Below, piece by piece: positions 26,840 to 36,643 of a DNA stretch of 64,000 nt. The translations under genes were made by a program, and so were the position numbers. The first letter of the stretch is position 1; each line of letters opens with the position of its first letter. The notes beneath the pieces are model-generated. The model worked only from the letters and a program-made list of their open reading frames with translations, did not search any database and was not told the DNA's origin. This stretch comes from Coprobacter tertius (GTDB lineage: Bacteria; Bacteroidota; Bacteroidia; Bacteroidales; Coprobacteraceae), in assembly GCF_024330105.1 (NCBI RefSeq), contig NZ_JANDHW010000002.1, positions 62,001-126,000 of the forward strand, in the 5' to 3' direction.

Positions 26840-29029
26840 TTATTGTTTGGTAACGATAAAAATAGATTTGTAAGGCTCGAGAACCAGTCTGACCGTATTT
26901 TTGTTGGGTACTCTCTCGATAGTGCCTGTATGAGGATCCCATAATTCCGTATTCTTTTTATCGTTAAGAATGACTTCGGTAGTTATAGATTCTGCCGAAG
27001 GGTTAGCGAAGAAATAAATATCCGTTTTATCTGAGGTTTTATGTATGTGACGTAAAGGCTTTCCTTTAAATTCGATTTCATCGGGTCTATCATTCAGTAT
27101 TTGACTGAATATTCGATCTGTTATTGTCGGAATATAATATACTTTTCCTCCTTTTTTATTGGTTGAGATTTTTCCGTTTTCGCCGATATTCCGGCAATCC
27201 GAGAATAAAGATTTTATTGTGTTTTGAACGAATGTGTCGTTTCCTGTTTCAGCTGATTTCGATGGAAGCTGAGTTGTAAAGACGATAATTCCTCCTGATT
27301 TATAGAATTGAACTGCTTTTTTCAGATTTTCAGTAGATATCGTTTTACAGGATGGAAAAACAAGATAAGAATAGTTTCCGGAATGTACAGAGTTATTTAA
27401 TCGGACCGATTTTCCCGATACCGAACATTTTTCGGAAAGGACATCGGGGTGCAGGTACGAAAAGTCACGTCCCAGCTTATCGGTTAGCATGACTCCTAGA
27501 TCGATATAATCCATATCGGGTATTTCTACCCCTCCTTTATAATATCCGAGAGGCCCGTCGAAATAGTGTTCCCCTTGCAGTGTATGAATGGGATAGAGGA
27601 CAGCCACATTGTTTACGGTTCGTGCATCGTTTTGTAATAATACATTCAATCGTGTAAGATAGTCGGTAAAGGCTTTCAGGCTATCGGAGTATAGGGGATT
27701 GCGATGTGATAGTTCGGGGCGAAATGTAACTTTTTCGGTATCATACCATACAGCGTGGGGGATAAGCAAATTAATCCCTTTTGAATATTGGTCCATAGCG
27801 ATCGAGAAAATTTGTTCCCAAGATATATTACCCATGTCTCCGTAGGTTTCGGACATGACCAGCGAATGATTCCAGTTATTGGCAGCGGAGCTTATAATTT
27901 TGTAAAACCGTTCGGTCGGGCGATTTCCCCCTATTTTATCGATTCCGGGGACCTCGAGGTATTTAAAACATTTCATCAAATCGGCAGATGTGCCTACGGG
28001 ATTGATAATTTCTTCATTATCTTGATGTCCCGTTGCTAAAAGTCCGTGTTTATGACTCCAGTCATTTACTTCTTTCATATATCCTGTGGCATAAAGTTCG
28101 GCTCTGAATCCAAATAGGTAATTACGCGCACTTTGGGTTTCTTTCCCTATATCGTACCATAAAGCAGGATATAATAAATCAGGAGAGAAACCGTATTTTT
28201 TCTCGAATTTTTCATTATAATCTTTTGTCCAGCAACGGCCGTTTTCCCGATACAGGGTAGGCTCGTCGAAAAATGTTCCTACGAGAGTATTTCCGAAATA
28301 TTTTCCGAATCTTTTGTAGTATTTTTCATGTGTCATTGCGATAAACTTGCGTACTGCTGTAGGGTCGAGATAGTCGACAATTTTATCCGATCCTTTTTCG
28401 CAAGTGAAGATCATGATTTTCCAATTTCCTTTCGGTGTGTTCCAAATTAATTGGTGGTTGTTTATAAAACTTTTTAGATTGATACGTTGCATCGTAACGG
28501 TATCCATAGCTATTGCGGCCATTAATTTACTTTGAGATAATTCAGTTATAAAGTTTTTACCGGGAGTTGGTCGATATTCTGTTTTGTCGAGTCTCTTTAA
28601 GGTGTGTTCGGGATATTTTTCTCCAAAGCGGCTATAACTGTCGGCGTTGTATGCACCGGCACTTCCGCTGGGAAAACCGTATTCGTCATATATCCACATT
28701 TTCATTTGTAGAGTCGTTGCTTTTTTGATAATATCTCCGTATAGGTCGAAATAATCTTCTGACAAATATTCGGGAGAAAATTTGTCTCCGAACGGCAGTA
28801 TGCTTACTCCGCCATAACCGCATTTTTCTTTAAAGTCGGTTAGCTGATTTTCGGCTTCGATTTTATCGATTTTACTATTGTTCCAAAACCATAACGGGTT
28901 GGGTCGGAAAATTTGGTCAGCATTTTTAAATACTGCTTTTTGCTGGTCCTCTTTATCGGCTGATATGGTAAATAAATTTGGAAACAAACAACAGAGTATA
29001 ATGGGGATAATAAAATTCCGTATTTTCAT
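26840..29029 (-). CDS. Secreted GH106-like glycoside hydrolase
   Basis: A 729-residue exported protein (signal about residues 1-24). The N-terminal part has the pattern of the GH106 alpha-L-rhamnosidase superfamily: RPNPLWFWNNSKI (about 42-54), GYGGVSILPFGD, MWIYDEYGFPSGSAGAYNAD and FFDEPTLY. It is shorter than typical GH106 enzymes (usually over 900 residues), lacking most of the C-terminal beta-sandwich region, but has no frameshift. It starts 19 nt after the sbcC stop and may be the last gene of that operon. Substrate unknown; it could be a distinct unclassified family related to GH106. Confidence 0.72.
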   Translation of the reverse strand: MKIRNFIIPIILCCLFPNLFTISADKEDQQKAVFKNADQIFRPNPLWFWNNSKIDKIEAENQLTDFKEKCGYGGVSILPFGDKFSPEYLSEDYFDLYGDIIKKATTLQMKMWIYDEYGFPSGSAGAYNADSYSRFGEKYPEHTLKRLDKTEYRPTPGKNFITELSQSKLMAAIAMDTVTMQRINLKSFINNHQLIWNTPKGNWKIMIFTCEKGSDKIVDYLDPTAVRKFIAMTHEKYYKRFGKYFGNTLVGTFFDEPTLYRENGRCWTKDYNEKFEKKYGFSPDLLYPALWYDIGKETQSARNYLFGFRAELYATGYMKEVNDWSHKHGLLATGHQDNEEIINPVGTSADLMKCFKYLEVPGIDKIGGNRPTERFYKIISSAANNWNHSLVMSETYGDMGNISWEQIFSIAMDQYSKGINLLIPHAVWYDTEKVTFRPELSHRNPLYSDSLKAFTDYLTRLNVLLQNDARTVNNVAVLYPIHTLQGEHYFDGPLGYYKGGVEIPDMDYIDLGVMLTDKLGRDFSYLHPDVLSEKCSVSGKSVRLNNSVHSGNYSYLVFPSCKTISTENLKKAVQFYKSGGIIVFTTQLPSKSAETGNDTFVQNTIKSLFSDCRNIGENGKISTNKKGGKVYYIPTITDRIFSQILNDRPDEIEFKGKPLRHIHKTSDKTDIYFFANPSAESITTEVILNDKKNTELWDPHTGTIERVPNKNTVRLVLEPYKSIFIVTKQ

Positions 29030-29048
29030 TTTATAAAGATTTAGAGTT

Positions 29049-32000
29049 TTATCCGATGATTTTTATTTTACTTTTTCCGTTGTTATTTTTAGAAACACGT
29101 ATTTGCACTGCAATACGTTCGTTCATTTCCTGCACATGAGATATAACACCTATTTTGCGTCCTTGCATTTGTAACCTTTCAAGAACTTCCATCGCAGTAC
29201 GCAGAGTATCCGAATCGAGTGCGCCGAAGCCTTCGTCGATAAAAAGTGATTCTACACTCATTCGGTTCGAAGAAAATGATGATAGTCCTAATGCCAGGGC
29301 TAATGAAATAAGGAATGATTCTCCGCCTGAAAGAGAGTAAACGCTTCTTATCTCGTCGCACATGTCGAGATCGATCAACTGTAGGTTGAGGGTATCGGGG
29401 ATGCGTTCGAGGCGATATCTGCCGGCCAAATCTTTTAAATGGCGATTGGCATATCCTAAAAGGGTATCTAATGTATATCCTTGTGCGATAATCTTAAACT
29501 TATCGCCATTTGCAGATCCGAAAATAGTATTTAATTTATTCCATTTTTCAAAAGACGATAATTTTTCGTTTAATTCCTGTTCAAATTGTTTCAAACGGTC
29601 TTTTTCTCGATTGTGATTTTGTAGAAGAACCGAGATTTCGGTGTATCGATTGGTTGCTTTTCGTCGATTCTCGGATATTTCGTTTTTTTTATTATCAAGA
29701 TATTCAGGCGTTTCCTTATCGGTATCGGGGCGTAAAGCAGAATGAAAATGATTTATACGGTTTTTTTCCCGTTCGTTTTTTCGGGTTTGTAATGAAATAA
29801 TATTTTCGGATTGTTTTTTGAAATATTTTCTTTCTTCATTTAACCATTCGATCGGTTTATCGAGCAAAGAAAATATTTCTGTACGGCAGGTTGGTTGAGC
29901 ATGGCTCAGATTATAACGATCTATCCATTCTTTTAGGGAGATTTCTTCTTTTTTTATTTTACTTTCCTGTAAATTTTTGTTTTTATAAAGTTGTTCGAGG
30001 TTGCCCGATAGTTCTTTTAATGTATTGTCGATATTTCGTAAAAGTTCGTCTTGTATTTTCAATGCTTTATCGGCATTATACTTTTTTTGTTCGTAATCTT
30101 TTTCTACTTCATCGACATCTTTGCCGTTCAGGATTGTTTTTCTTTCTTCGATGAATCTGTTTGATTCTGTTACGCGTATGTCGGTTAATTTGGTCAGGCT
30201 ATTTACTGTTTCTTGTTGTTCCGATAAAGATGTATCGAGGTTTTCTATCTCAGCTTCGGAACGAGCGATATTTTCTTTGGTTTCATTTTGTAAGTTTTCC
30301 TGTAATTTCCAGTTTTCGGTTAATGTGATAATACTTTTTTCAAATTCTTCGGGAGCTTGTTCCCATTTTTGAAGCCAATTATTACTATCGAAGAGATTCT
30401 CTATTTTAGATTCCAGTTCTTTTAAATTATTTTCTATATCAAAATTCTCCTTGATAAGATTATCTGTAATTGCTCTTAAAGATGCTTTTTTTTCTTTTAA
30501 TTGTCCTGATAGAGAAACTTTTTCAGAAATATCATTTAAAGTGGCGTTTATTCTCGATTGCAAATTTCTGAATTTTTCGGAGTATTCCGTATGTTTATTC
30601 CATAATTCCGATAGTTTGAGAATTTCAGATGTAATTTCTTTTATTTTATCTGAAAACCATATTTCCGATAGTTTGACGTCTTCGGGAAGGCTGGGTACTG
30701 ATTGTTTTATATCGGTCCATTTAGATAATGATTCTCGATTATTCCGTTCCGCTGTTTTTAAAGCGGACTCTATTTCGTTCAGTTGTTTTTCTGTAAACTT
30801 AGATTGTAATCTGATATTTTCAGTTTTTTGTCTTATTATATTATATTCATTTTCAGATTCTTGGTATTTATTTTTCAATAACCCGAATATTTTGTCGATA
30901 GTTTTTTTTTCGATATGAAGTGCCGGATGTTCCCGGCTCCCGCATACTGGACATGGTTCTCCTTCTATTAATTCGGATCGTAATCGAGCAGCTGTTTCGT
31001 GTGTTGCATAAAGTGCATTTTCATATATAGCTTTAGCTGATTCAAAAACCGCTTTTTTATTCGACTCTTCTTTTATGAATTCTTGTATGTTGTTGTTGAA
31101 TGATTTTTGTTGATTTTCGAGTTCGTTTTTTTGTCTTAACAGGTCAGTATATTCCTTTTGGGTATAAATGGTTTCTTCGAAAATATTTTTAGCGTCGGCA
31201 ATTGTATCCCGTAATTTCTCAATATTTTCCTTTTCTCTCCTTATTTCTTCTACATTGAATCTTTTTATCTTGTTTTCAAGATTCTTGGCTTCTTCTTGTT
31301 TTACGGTAAGAATTTCTTTTTGTCTTTTTATTTCTTTTTCAATATTCGGAATTTCTTCATTTGAACGTTGCAGTTCTGTATTATTATTTTTTAGTTTATT
31401 TCCGATTTCTATCTGTTTTGTGCGTAATTTTCTAAGGTTCTGTAAAGTATCGATGACGAAAGATGAGTGAGCAACGATTTTTTGATATTTATCGTGTTTC
31501 ATAAACCAATTTTGACAGTCTTTTAATGTGAAAGAAAGTTGCTGGTTCTTTTTTTTCTCTTGTTGAAGTAAAATATGTATACGGTTTGTTTTATCGACTG
31601 CGATTTGTAATTGTGTTTCGGCTTCTTTTTGTCGTGATAATGCATTTTTGATTTCGGCATCGAGATTTCTTGCCTTTCCCAATTCTGGTTTTATCTCGTT
31701 GAGATCATTTGTTTTGGTTTCTGCTTCTCTTTTGCAAGTTTCGAATTTGTTTTTTATTCTTATGTAAGAATCTTCGGCACGATTTTTTTCATTTTCTTTT
31801 TTTGTTATTTCAGCATCGGTCGACTTCAAATCTTCTTCTGCTTTTATCAGATTTCGATATGTATCTCTGATACTTTGTGCATCTTCGGCTAAAGAGAGAA
31901 TTTGTTTACGATTTATATCTATTATTGCATTTTCTTTTGCTGTCTTCAACTCGGCTTCCGCATCATTGATACTTTGATTTAACTGTTGTAATTCGATCCA

Positions 32001-32792
32001 CCATTCCGATTTTTTTTGTAATTCTGTTATTTGTTTTTCCGTATCGGTGATCTGGTGTTCGAGCTTTTCATGCTCTTGTATATATCCTGATAATTCTTCG
32101 TCGGACAAAAGATTTAATCCTTTTATTTTCTCAGATACGAGAGTGTATTCTTTGTCTGCTTCACGAGTTTTATCGAATATGGCGATCGATATTTTCGTAT
32201 AAATGCCAGTTCCGGTAAGTTTTTCGAGTAATTCGGCTTTTTCTTCTTTCGGAGCTTTCAGAAATGTAGAAAATTCGTTTTGTGCCAATAATACGGTGCG
32301 GGTGAACTGGTCGAAGTTAAGCCCCAACAGCTCTTCATTTTTACGAATAATTTCTGTTTTTTTACCAGATATTTCTGCATTTGTAGTAAGATTCAATAAT
32401 CTCATTTCTTGCACTCTGAAGGTTCCGTTCGGCTTATTATTTGCCCTTCTCACCCACCAGCGACTTCGGTATTGTTGTCCGTCATGGGCAAGGTAATCTA
32501 CTTCAGCATATCCTTCAGAAGATCCTTTTCTCAGGATGTTGCGTGTATCTTTCTGGTTGATGATACGATCGGCAGTGTCGGTGATATTTTCGTTATTGCG
32601 AGGCTGTTTACATCTCGGTGTTTTATCGTATAATGCAAGACATATAGCGTCGAGCAGTGTCGATTTGCCCGAGCCGGTCGGGCCGGTAATTGCGAAAAGA
32701 CCGGCCGAAAGGAGGGGTTCCTTGGAAAATTCAACTTCGAAAGTACCTTCCAATGATGCTAAATTTTTCCCTCGTATCGCTAAAATTTTCAT
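29049..32792 (-). CDS. sbcC: SbcC, ATPase subunit of the SbcCD nuclease
   Basis: A 1247-residue Rad50-like SMC ATPase that, with SbcD, cleaves DNA hairpins and ends. N-terminal ATPase half: MKILAIRGKNLASLEG and Walker A GPTGSGKSTLLDAI (about 38-51). Two long coiled coils flank the zinc hook CPVC (about residues 613-616). The C-terminal half has signature YSLSGGESFLISLALALGLSS and Walker B SLFIDEGFGALD. It overlaps sbcD by 4 nt, the usual coupling of this pair. Confidence 0.96.
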   Translation of the reverse strand: MKILAIRGKNLASLEGTFEVEFSKEPLLSAGLFAITGPTGSGKSTLLDAICLALYDKTPRCKQPRNNENITDTADRIINQKDTRNILRKGSSEGYAEVDYLAHDGQQYRSRWWVRRANNKPNGTFRVQEMRLLNLTTNAEISGKKTEIIRKNEELLGLNFDQFTRTVLLAQNEFSTFLKAPKEEKAELLEKLTGTGIYTKISIAIFDKTREADKEYTLVSEKIKGLNLLSDEELSGYIQEHEKLEHQITDTEKQITELQKKSEWWIELQQLNQSINDAEAELKTAKENAIIDINRKQILSLAEDAQSIRDTYRNLIKAEEDLKSTDAEITKKENEKNRAEDSYIRIKNKFETCKREAETKTNDLNEIKPELGKARNLDAEIKNALSRQKEAETQLQIAVDKTNRIHILLQQEKKKNQQLSFTLKDCQNWFMKHDKYQKIVAHSSFVIDTLQNLRKLRTKQIEIGNKLKNNNTELQRSNEEIPNIEKEIKRQKEILTVKQEEAKNLENKIKRFNVEEIRREKENIEKLRDTIADAKNIFEETIYTQKEYTDLLRQKNELENQQKSFNNNIQEFIKEESNKKAVFESAKAIYENALYATHETAARLRSELIEGEPCPVCGSREHPALHIEKKTIDKIFGLLKNKYQESENEYNIIRQKTENIRLQSKFTEKQLNEIESALKTAERNNRESLSKWTDIKQSVPSLPEDVKLSEIWFSDKIKEITSEILKLSELWNKHTEYSEKFRNLQSRINATLNDISEKVSLSGQLKEKKASLRAITDNLIKENFDIENNLKELESKIENLFDSNNWLQKWEQAPEEFEKSIITLTENWKLQENLQNETKENIARSEAEIENLDTSLSEQQETVNSLTKLTDIRVTESNRFIEERKTILNGKDVDEVEKDYEQKKYNADKALKIQDELLRNIDNTLKELSGNLEQLYKNKNLQESKIKKEEISLKEWIDRYNLSHAQPTCRTEIFSLLDKPIEWLNEERKYFKKQSENIISLQTRKNEREKNRINHFHSALRPDTDKETPEYLDNKKNEISENRRKATNRYTEISVLLQNHNREKDRLKQFEQELNEKLSSFEKWNKLNTIFGSANGDKFKIIAQGYTLDTLLGYANRHLKDLAGRYRLERIPDTLNLQLIDLDMCDEIRSVYSLSGGESFLISLALALGLSSFSSNRMSVESLFIDEGFGALDSDTLRTAMEVLERLQMQGRKIGVISHVQEMNERIAVQIRVSKNNNGKSKIKIIG

Positions 32793-34039
32793 AATTCTTC
32801 TACACCTTTATGATAAATCTCTTTAATTATATCTTGTATGAGGCTTTTCAGTTCATCAGGCATAGTTTCTCCATTTCTTTTTAAATAAATACGTTCCGCC
32901 AAATCGAGAGGGTGTATATCTTGCAGTGATTCAGGATTGTAGTCATATGTGCCATTTCCGTTGTTGGTCGGGTTTGATGTAATGATAGATGTTAAGCGTA
33001 CCGCTTTATTTTCAAGAGCCGATTCGATTTTAAATTTTAGCGCCGGGTCGGGTTCGATGACCGATACATTAACCTGAAGATAGGGAGAATCGGCTGTTTT
33101 GTCTCCATCGGGGAGTAGTTCGATTTCTTTTAAGACTTCTTCTGGAACCATAGGTTTTCCGGGAAGGGAGATGAGCCTGACCGGAGGTGTAAATTCTATT
33201 CTTTCGATAGAAATCGGTTGTTCTTCTTCGAAAATGACCAGGTTTACTCCTTGCTTGTAATTTTTTTCAGCAAAAGACATAGGAAGTGGGCTACCTGCAT
33301 ATCGTACGTGATTACGGTTTGAAACTCGTTGGGCTTTGTGCAGATGCCCTAATGCTGTATAGTTTATACCTGAATCGAATGACTCGGGAGGCACGCATTC
33401 GAGACCACCGACAATGCTGCGTTCAGAAGGGTCGTTTTCTGATATTTCAGATCCGGTCGCTTGCAAATGTCCCATGGCAATAACTGCTTCTCCCGGTTTC
33501 CGTATTTTCGATACTTTTTGGCTGAGAGTACGATACAGATTTTTAATGCCTGACGTATACGTATTTTCATTTTCGAAGTTGTCGGTAGAAGGGTAATCTC
33601 CTTGCCTCAGGTAAGGAACGGCCAAACACCATGCTTTTTCAGTATTCGATCTGTTTCGTAACGGTATGATAAGATTTTCGTAATCGATATCATCACTGGT
33701 TCTTTTTACACTTCCCCGTACTTGTATATTCATATTTTTTAGTATGGGGTGGGGGGCCTCTATACGACCTGCCGAATCGTGATTTCCTGCTATAATGACG
33801 ATCTGTAATTGAGGATTTTCAAAATGCAGTTCGGTTAATATGCGGTAATATAATTCCTGAGAATCGGCCGACGGGTTGGGACTGTCGAATACATCTCCGG
33901 CAACCAGCAATACGTCGGCTTCGGTATTGTGTATGCAATTCCGTAACCAGTCGAAAAAAATACGATGTTCGTATTTTCTGTCGTATCCGTAAAAAGTCTG
34001 TCCGATATGCCAGTCGGCAGTATGAATGATTTTCAGCAT
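32789..34039 (-). CDS. sbcD: SbcD, nuclease subunit of SbcCD
   Basis: A 416-residue Mre11-like metallophosphoesterase. Motifs in order: HTADWHIG (about 5-12), VAGDVFDSPNPS, IIAGNHDSAGR, GHLQATGSE and LGHLHKAQ with YAGSPLPMSF. These supply the dimanganese site. The C-terminal SbcD capping domain follows. It lies 12 nt after the aminotransferase and overlaps sbcC by 4 nt. Function: ATP-dependent processing of palindromic or blocked DNA ends. Confidence 0.95.
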   Translation of the reverse strand: MLKIIHTADWHIGQTFYGYDRKYEHRIFFDWLRNCIHNTEADVLLVAGDVFDSPNPSADSQELYYRILTELHFENPQLQIVIIAGNHDSAGRIEAPHPILKNMNIQVRGSVKRTSDDIDYENLIIPLRNRSNTEKAWCLAVPYLRQGDYPSTDNFENENTYTSGIKNLYRTLSQKVSKIRKPGEAVIAMGHLQATGSEISENDPSERSIVGGLECVPPESFDSGINYTALGHLHKAQRVSNRNHVRYAGSPLPMSFAEKNYKQGVNLVIFEEEQPISIERIEFTPPVRLISLPGKPMVPEEVLKEIELLPDGDKTADSPYLQVNVSVIEPDPALKFKIESALENKAVRLTSIITSNPTNNGNGTYDYNPESLQDIHPLDLAERIYLKRNGETMPDELKSLIQDIIKEIYHKGVEEL

Positions 34040-34051
34040 CTTTAGTAAATA

Positions 34052-35362
34052 TTACCGGTGATTGTCTTCAAATATGCTTAATCTTTCTTCGAGCAGATCA
34101 TATTGGTTTTCTTTAATAAATGATGTACAGGCTCTTATTCCTTCTTGTTTACTTCCGGTTGTAATTAATGAAATGGCACTGATTCCATAATATATAAGTT
34201 CCTTCATCAGTTCTCCTCCCGATAATCCTGGATACCCGATTGTAAAATAAAATCCGTCGGCTACAGGTTCGCCTAGATCGGTATCATAAACGATATGGAA
34301 ACCGTGTCGGGTGAAAATATCCTTTAATTTTTCTGCTCGGCGACCGTATTCTTTTACTTCATCGATAAAACGAAAATTTCCGTCACTGGCTGCTTTGAAC
34401 ATGGCTGCTAAAGCATATTGCGCCGAATGGCTGACTCCCGATGAAATCGCGTAAAGTGCACGATGTATAAAAACGCTTCCGAAAGTACCTCCGCCGTAAC
34501 GTTTGTTCAGACCGGCATATTTTCGGTGGTAAAGTTTATCGGAAATGGCGACGACTCCGATTCTTTGTCCGGCATAACTAAAAGCTTTCGATCCGGACAC
34601 CAATAAAATATAGTTATCGGTAAAACGGGCTACACTGGGTTGGAAAGGTGCTTTAAAAGGAGTAGAAAGATCTTTACGAAAGTCCATAGCAAAATATGCC
34701 AAATCTTCGAGAACGATCGTATCGTATTGGTTCGCTAAAGAGCCGATAGTTTCTAACTCCTCATCATTCAAGCATATCCATGACGGATTATTGGGATTTG
34801 AATAAATAATAGCGGCTATATTGCCTTTCTTTAAATAACTTTCGAGTTTATCGTGTAATTTTTTTCCTCTATAATCGTAAACGTCGAATGATTCGTATTT
34901 ATATCCTAATACAGTAATTTGTTGTTTTTGTACTGGGAAACCGGGATCGATAAAGAGAATCGTGTCACGACCCGGTATGCATTGTCCTGCGACGAGAAAT
35001 GATGTGAAAGTTCCTTGCATCGATCCTACTACCGGAACGCAGCCTTGTGGATGTATGTCGATATCGGTAAAAGCTTTGATAAAGCGAGACGCTTCTGTTT
35101 TTAGCTCGGGAAGTCCATCTATAACCGGATAAATAGACGCTACTCCGTTTTGCAAAGCAGCGATTTCTGCGTTGACTCCGATTTGTGCCGGAGGTAATCC
35201 TGGTACTCCCATTTCCATATGAATAAATTCTTTTCCGGTAGATTTTTCCAGTTTAGAAGCTATTGCTACTACTTCACGGATGGTTGCTTTTCCGAAATCA
35301 GATAAATTCATTTCTATGATAGCGGCCTCGACAAGGGTCTGGTCGATAGGTGTTTTTTTCAT
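34052..35362 (-). CDS. PLP-dependent class I/II aminotransferase
   Basis: A 436-residue fold-type I aminotransferase. The Schiff-base lysine lies in SGSKAFSYAGQRIG (about 253-266), with YSNPNNPSW and EDLAYFAMD upstream as cofactor contacts. The family is AspC/AlaT-like; amino-acid specificity cannot be read. It is the first gene of the minus-strand operon with sbcD and sbcC (12 nt spacing) and has a -7 box at 35440. The link with DNA repair is positional; no metabolic reason is apparent. Confidence 0.85.
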   Translation of the reverse strand: MKKTPIDQTLVEAAIIEMNLSDFGKATIREVVAIASKLEKSTGKEFIHMEMGVPGLPPAQIGVNAEIAALQNGVASIYPVIDGLPELKTEASRFIKAFTDIDIHPQGCVPVVGSMQGTFTSFLVAGQCIPGRDTILFIDPGFPVQKQQITVLGYKYESFDVYDYRGKKLHDKLESYLKKGNIAAIIYSNPNNPSWICLNDEELETIGSLANQYDTIVLEDLAYFAMDFRKDLSTPFKAPFQPSVARFTDNYILLVSGSKAFSYAGQRIGVVAISDKLYHRKYAGLNKRYGGGTFGSVFIHRALYAISSGVSHSAQYALAAMFKAASDGNFRFIDEVKEYGRRAEKLKDIFTRHGFHIVYDTDLGEPVADGFYFTIGYPGLSGGELMKELIYYGISAISLITTGSKQEGIRACTSFIKENQYDLLEERLSIFEDNHR

Positions 35363-35439
35363 ATTATTATAGCTCAGATAGTTAATGATCGTGAGAATTT
35401 TATTGGTTGAGATGGGGATATTTCCCTTTCCTGATATTA

Positions 35440-35447
35440 CAAATGTA
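35440..35447 (-). promoter_or_regulatory. -7 box of the aminotransferase-sbcDC operon
   Basis: TACATTTG on the minus strand, 77 nt before the ATG at 35362, matches TAnnTTTG. No exact -33 TTTG was seen. Confidence 0.5.
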
Positions 35448-35553
35448 CAAAATAATTATGAATAAAAAATTTTCGTAAAACTATTGCAGAATCGAAAAAT
35501 GTGTCTATCTTTGCACAGCAATTGAGAACGAGAGTTCCCTGAAATAAAATATT

Positions 35554-35630
35554 GGTGCGGTAGTTCAGCTGGTTAGAATACATGCCTGTCACGCATGGGG
35601 TCGCGGGTTCGAGTCCCGTCCGCACCGCCA
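35554..35630 (+). tRNA. tRNA-Asp (anticodon GTC)
   Basis: A 77-nt cloverleaf with encoded CCA. The acceptor stem GGTGCGG/CCGCACC is fully paired with discriminator G. The D arm is GTTCAGCTGGTTAGAAT. The anticodon stem CATGC/GCATG carries the loop CTGTCAC, giving anticodon GTC. The T arm is GCGGGTTCGAGTCCCGT. A terminator follows 22 nt later. Confidence 0.97.
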
Positions 35631-35651
35631 AAACCTTAAGAAAAAAGATGC

Positions 35652-35684
35652 AAAACCCTGAAAGTTAATGACTTTCAGGGTTTT
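35652..35684 (+). terminator. Intrinsic terminator of tRNA-Asp
   Basis: AAAACCCTGAAAGT pairs with ACTTTCAGGGTTTT around TAATG, directly downstream of the tRNA. Confidence 0.85.
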
Positions 35685-35692
35685 CTGTTTTT

Positions 35693-35715
35693 AGGCAAAC
35701 AGGCAAAATAAGGCA
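35693..35715 (+). repeat. Short AGGCAAA direct repeats next to the tRNA
   Basis: AGGCAAA occurs at 35693-35699 and 35701-35707, followed by AGGCA at 35711-35715. Such short repeats beside a tRNA 3' end can be integrase arm sites, but no integrase gene is present in the window, so this may be a relic or chance. Confidence 0.3.
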
Positions 35716-35845
35716 GTTTTAGGGGGTATCCGGTGTCCCGATAGGTGACATTTTTTGTCGTCGAATTTTTGTTACTTTTTTAAGCCTACAATTCGCTGTT
35801 TTTCTTCCTCCTATTTATAAATCAGGATATAAAGTATTATTTTAT

Positions 35846-36643
35846 TTACTCTTTTAGTATAATTGTTCGTTCGACAGATGTATTTTTTCCATTCAGCGGC
35901 TGGCCCGAAGCATCGATTAAAGTTAATTTTATTTTGTTTTCTCCCAATGGCAAACCCTCTATTTTATAGGGTTGCCAGTGATTCAGCAAGAAACTTTTCC
36001 CGTTGATTTCCACTTTTACTCGGTTACCCTTTTCAGAAAGTTGGGTGTTTAAGAGATAAAAATCTAATAATACCGCATGTGTATCTTTCCCGGAGTATTC
36101 GCCTTTGGGTCGGCTGTAAAACAGCATAGGAGATGGAGGTGTTGCCAATTCTTGATATTTACCGTCTTGATTTATCTTAAAATGCTTCAGTACAAACGCA
36201 TTCTTTTCTTTAATTGATTCGTGATATGAACGGGAAAGGAAAGACAGTAGGTAATGTTCTGTGTCTTTTTTTAATTTTATTTTGTGTTCTGGTTTATACA
36301 GAGGGACATAGGGGTGGTTGTCTATAATAAAATGGATGTGTTGGCCTTCTTGTGAATTGGCCATTTGGTGTGTATTAGGATCTTCGGTACATTCGGTAAG
36401 TATAAAATTGGTGATGTTATAAGTTATTTTGAAGAAAACGGAATCGGGTGAAGTTGTTTCTTCAGTTTGGATATCTTGTACTTTTAGGGTTGCATCAGGA
36501 AAGGCTTTGGAATTTTGGACAGGTGTTACCCGAAGTTGCTCTGTCGTGATTATTTGAAGAGATTCCTCGGAAGTTTTGCTACGAAATCCTGTCAGAAGTA
36601 TAAATCCGACAATTGGTGTAAATAAATAAAGAGTTGTTCTCAT
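35846..36643 (-). CDS. Hypothetical exported protein
   Basis: A 265-residue protein that I do not recognise with confidence. Residues 1-18 are a signal/anchor helix (LYLFTPIVGFILLTGF) without a lipobox Cys. The mature part is predicted soluble, beta-rich and charged, with HIHFIIDNHPYVPLY (about 104-118), SFLSRSYHESIKEKNAF and a last segment GLPLGENKIKLTLIDASGQPLNG like a beta-sandwich or Ig-like domain. It is a single gene between the tRNA and an AT-rich gap. It could be a phosphopeptide-binding-like or extracytoplasmic ligand protein; function not assigned. Confidence 0.65.
   Translation of the reverse strand: MRTTLYLFTPIVGFILLTGFRSKTSEESLQIITTEQLRVTPVQNSKAFPDATLKVQDIQTEETTSPDSVFFKITYNITNFILTECTEDPNTHQMANSQEGQHIHFIIDNHPYVPLYKPEHKIKLKKDTEHYLLSFLSRSYHESIKEKNAFVLKHFKINQDGKYQELATPPSPMLFYSRPKGEYSGKDTHAVLLDFYLLNTQLSEKGNRVKVEINGKSFLLNHWQPYKIEGLPLGENKIKLTLIDASGQPLNGKNTSVERTIILKE

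Noticed and set aside
35437-35631. Minus-strand 64-codon frame (MAVRTGLEPATPC...)
   Set aside because: It is the well-known spurious translation antisense to a tRNA and covers tRNA-Asp completely.
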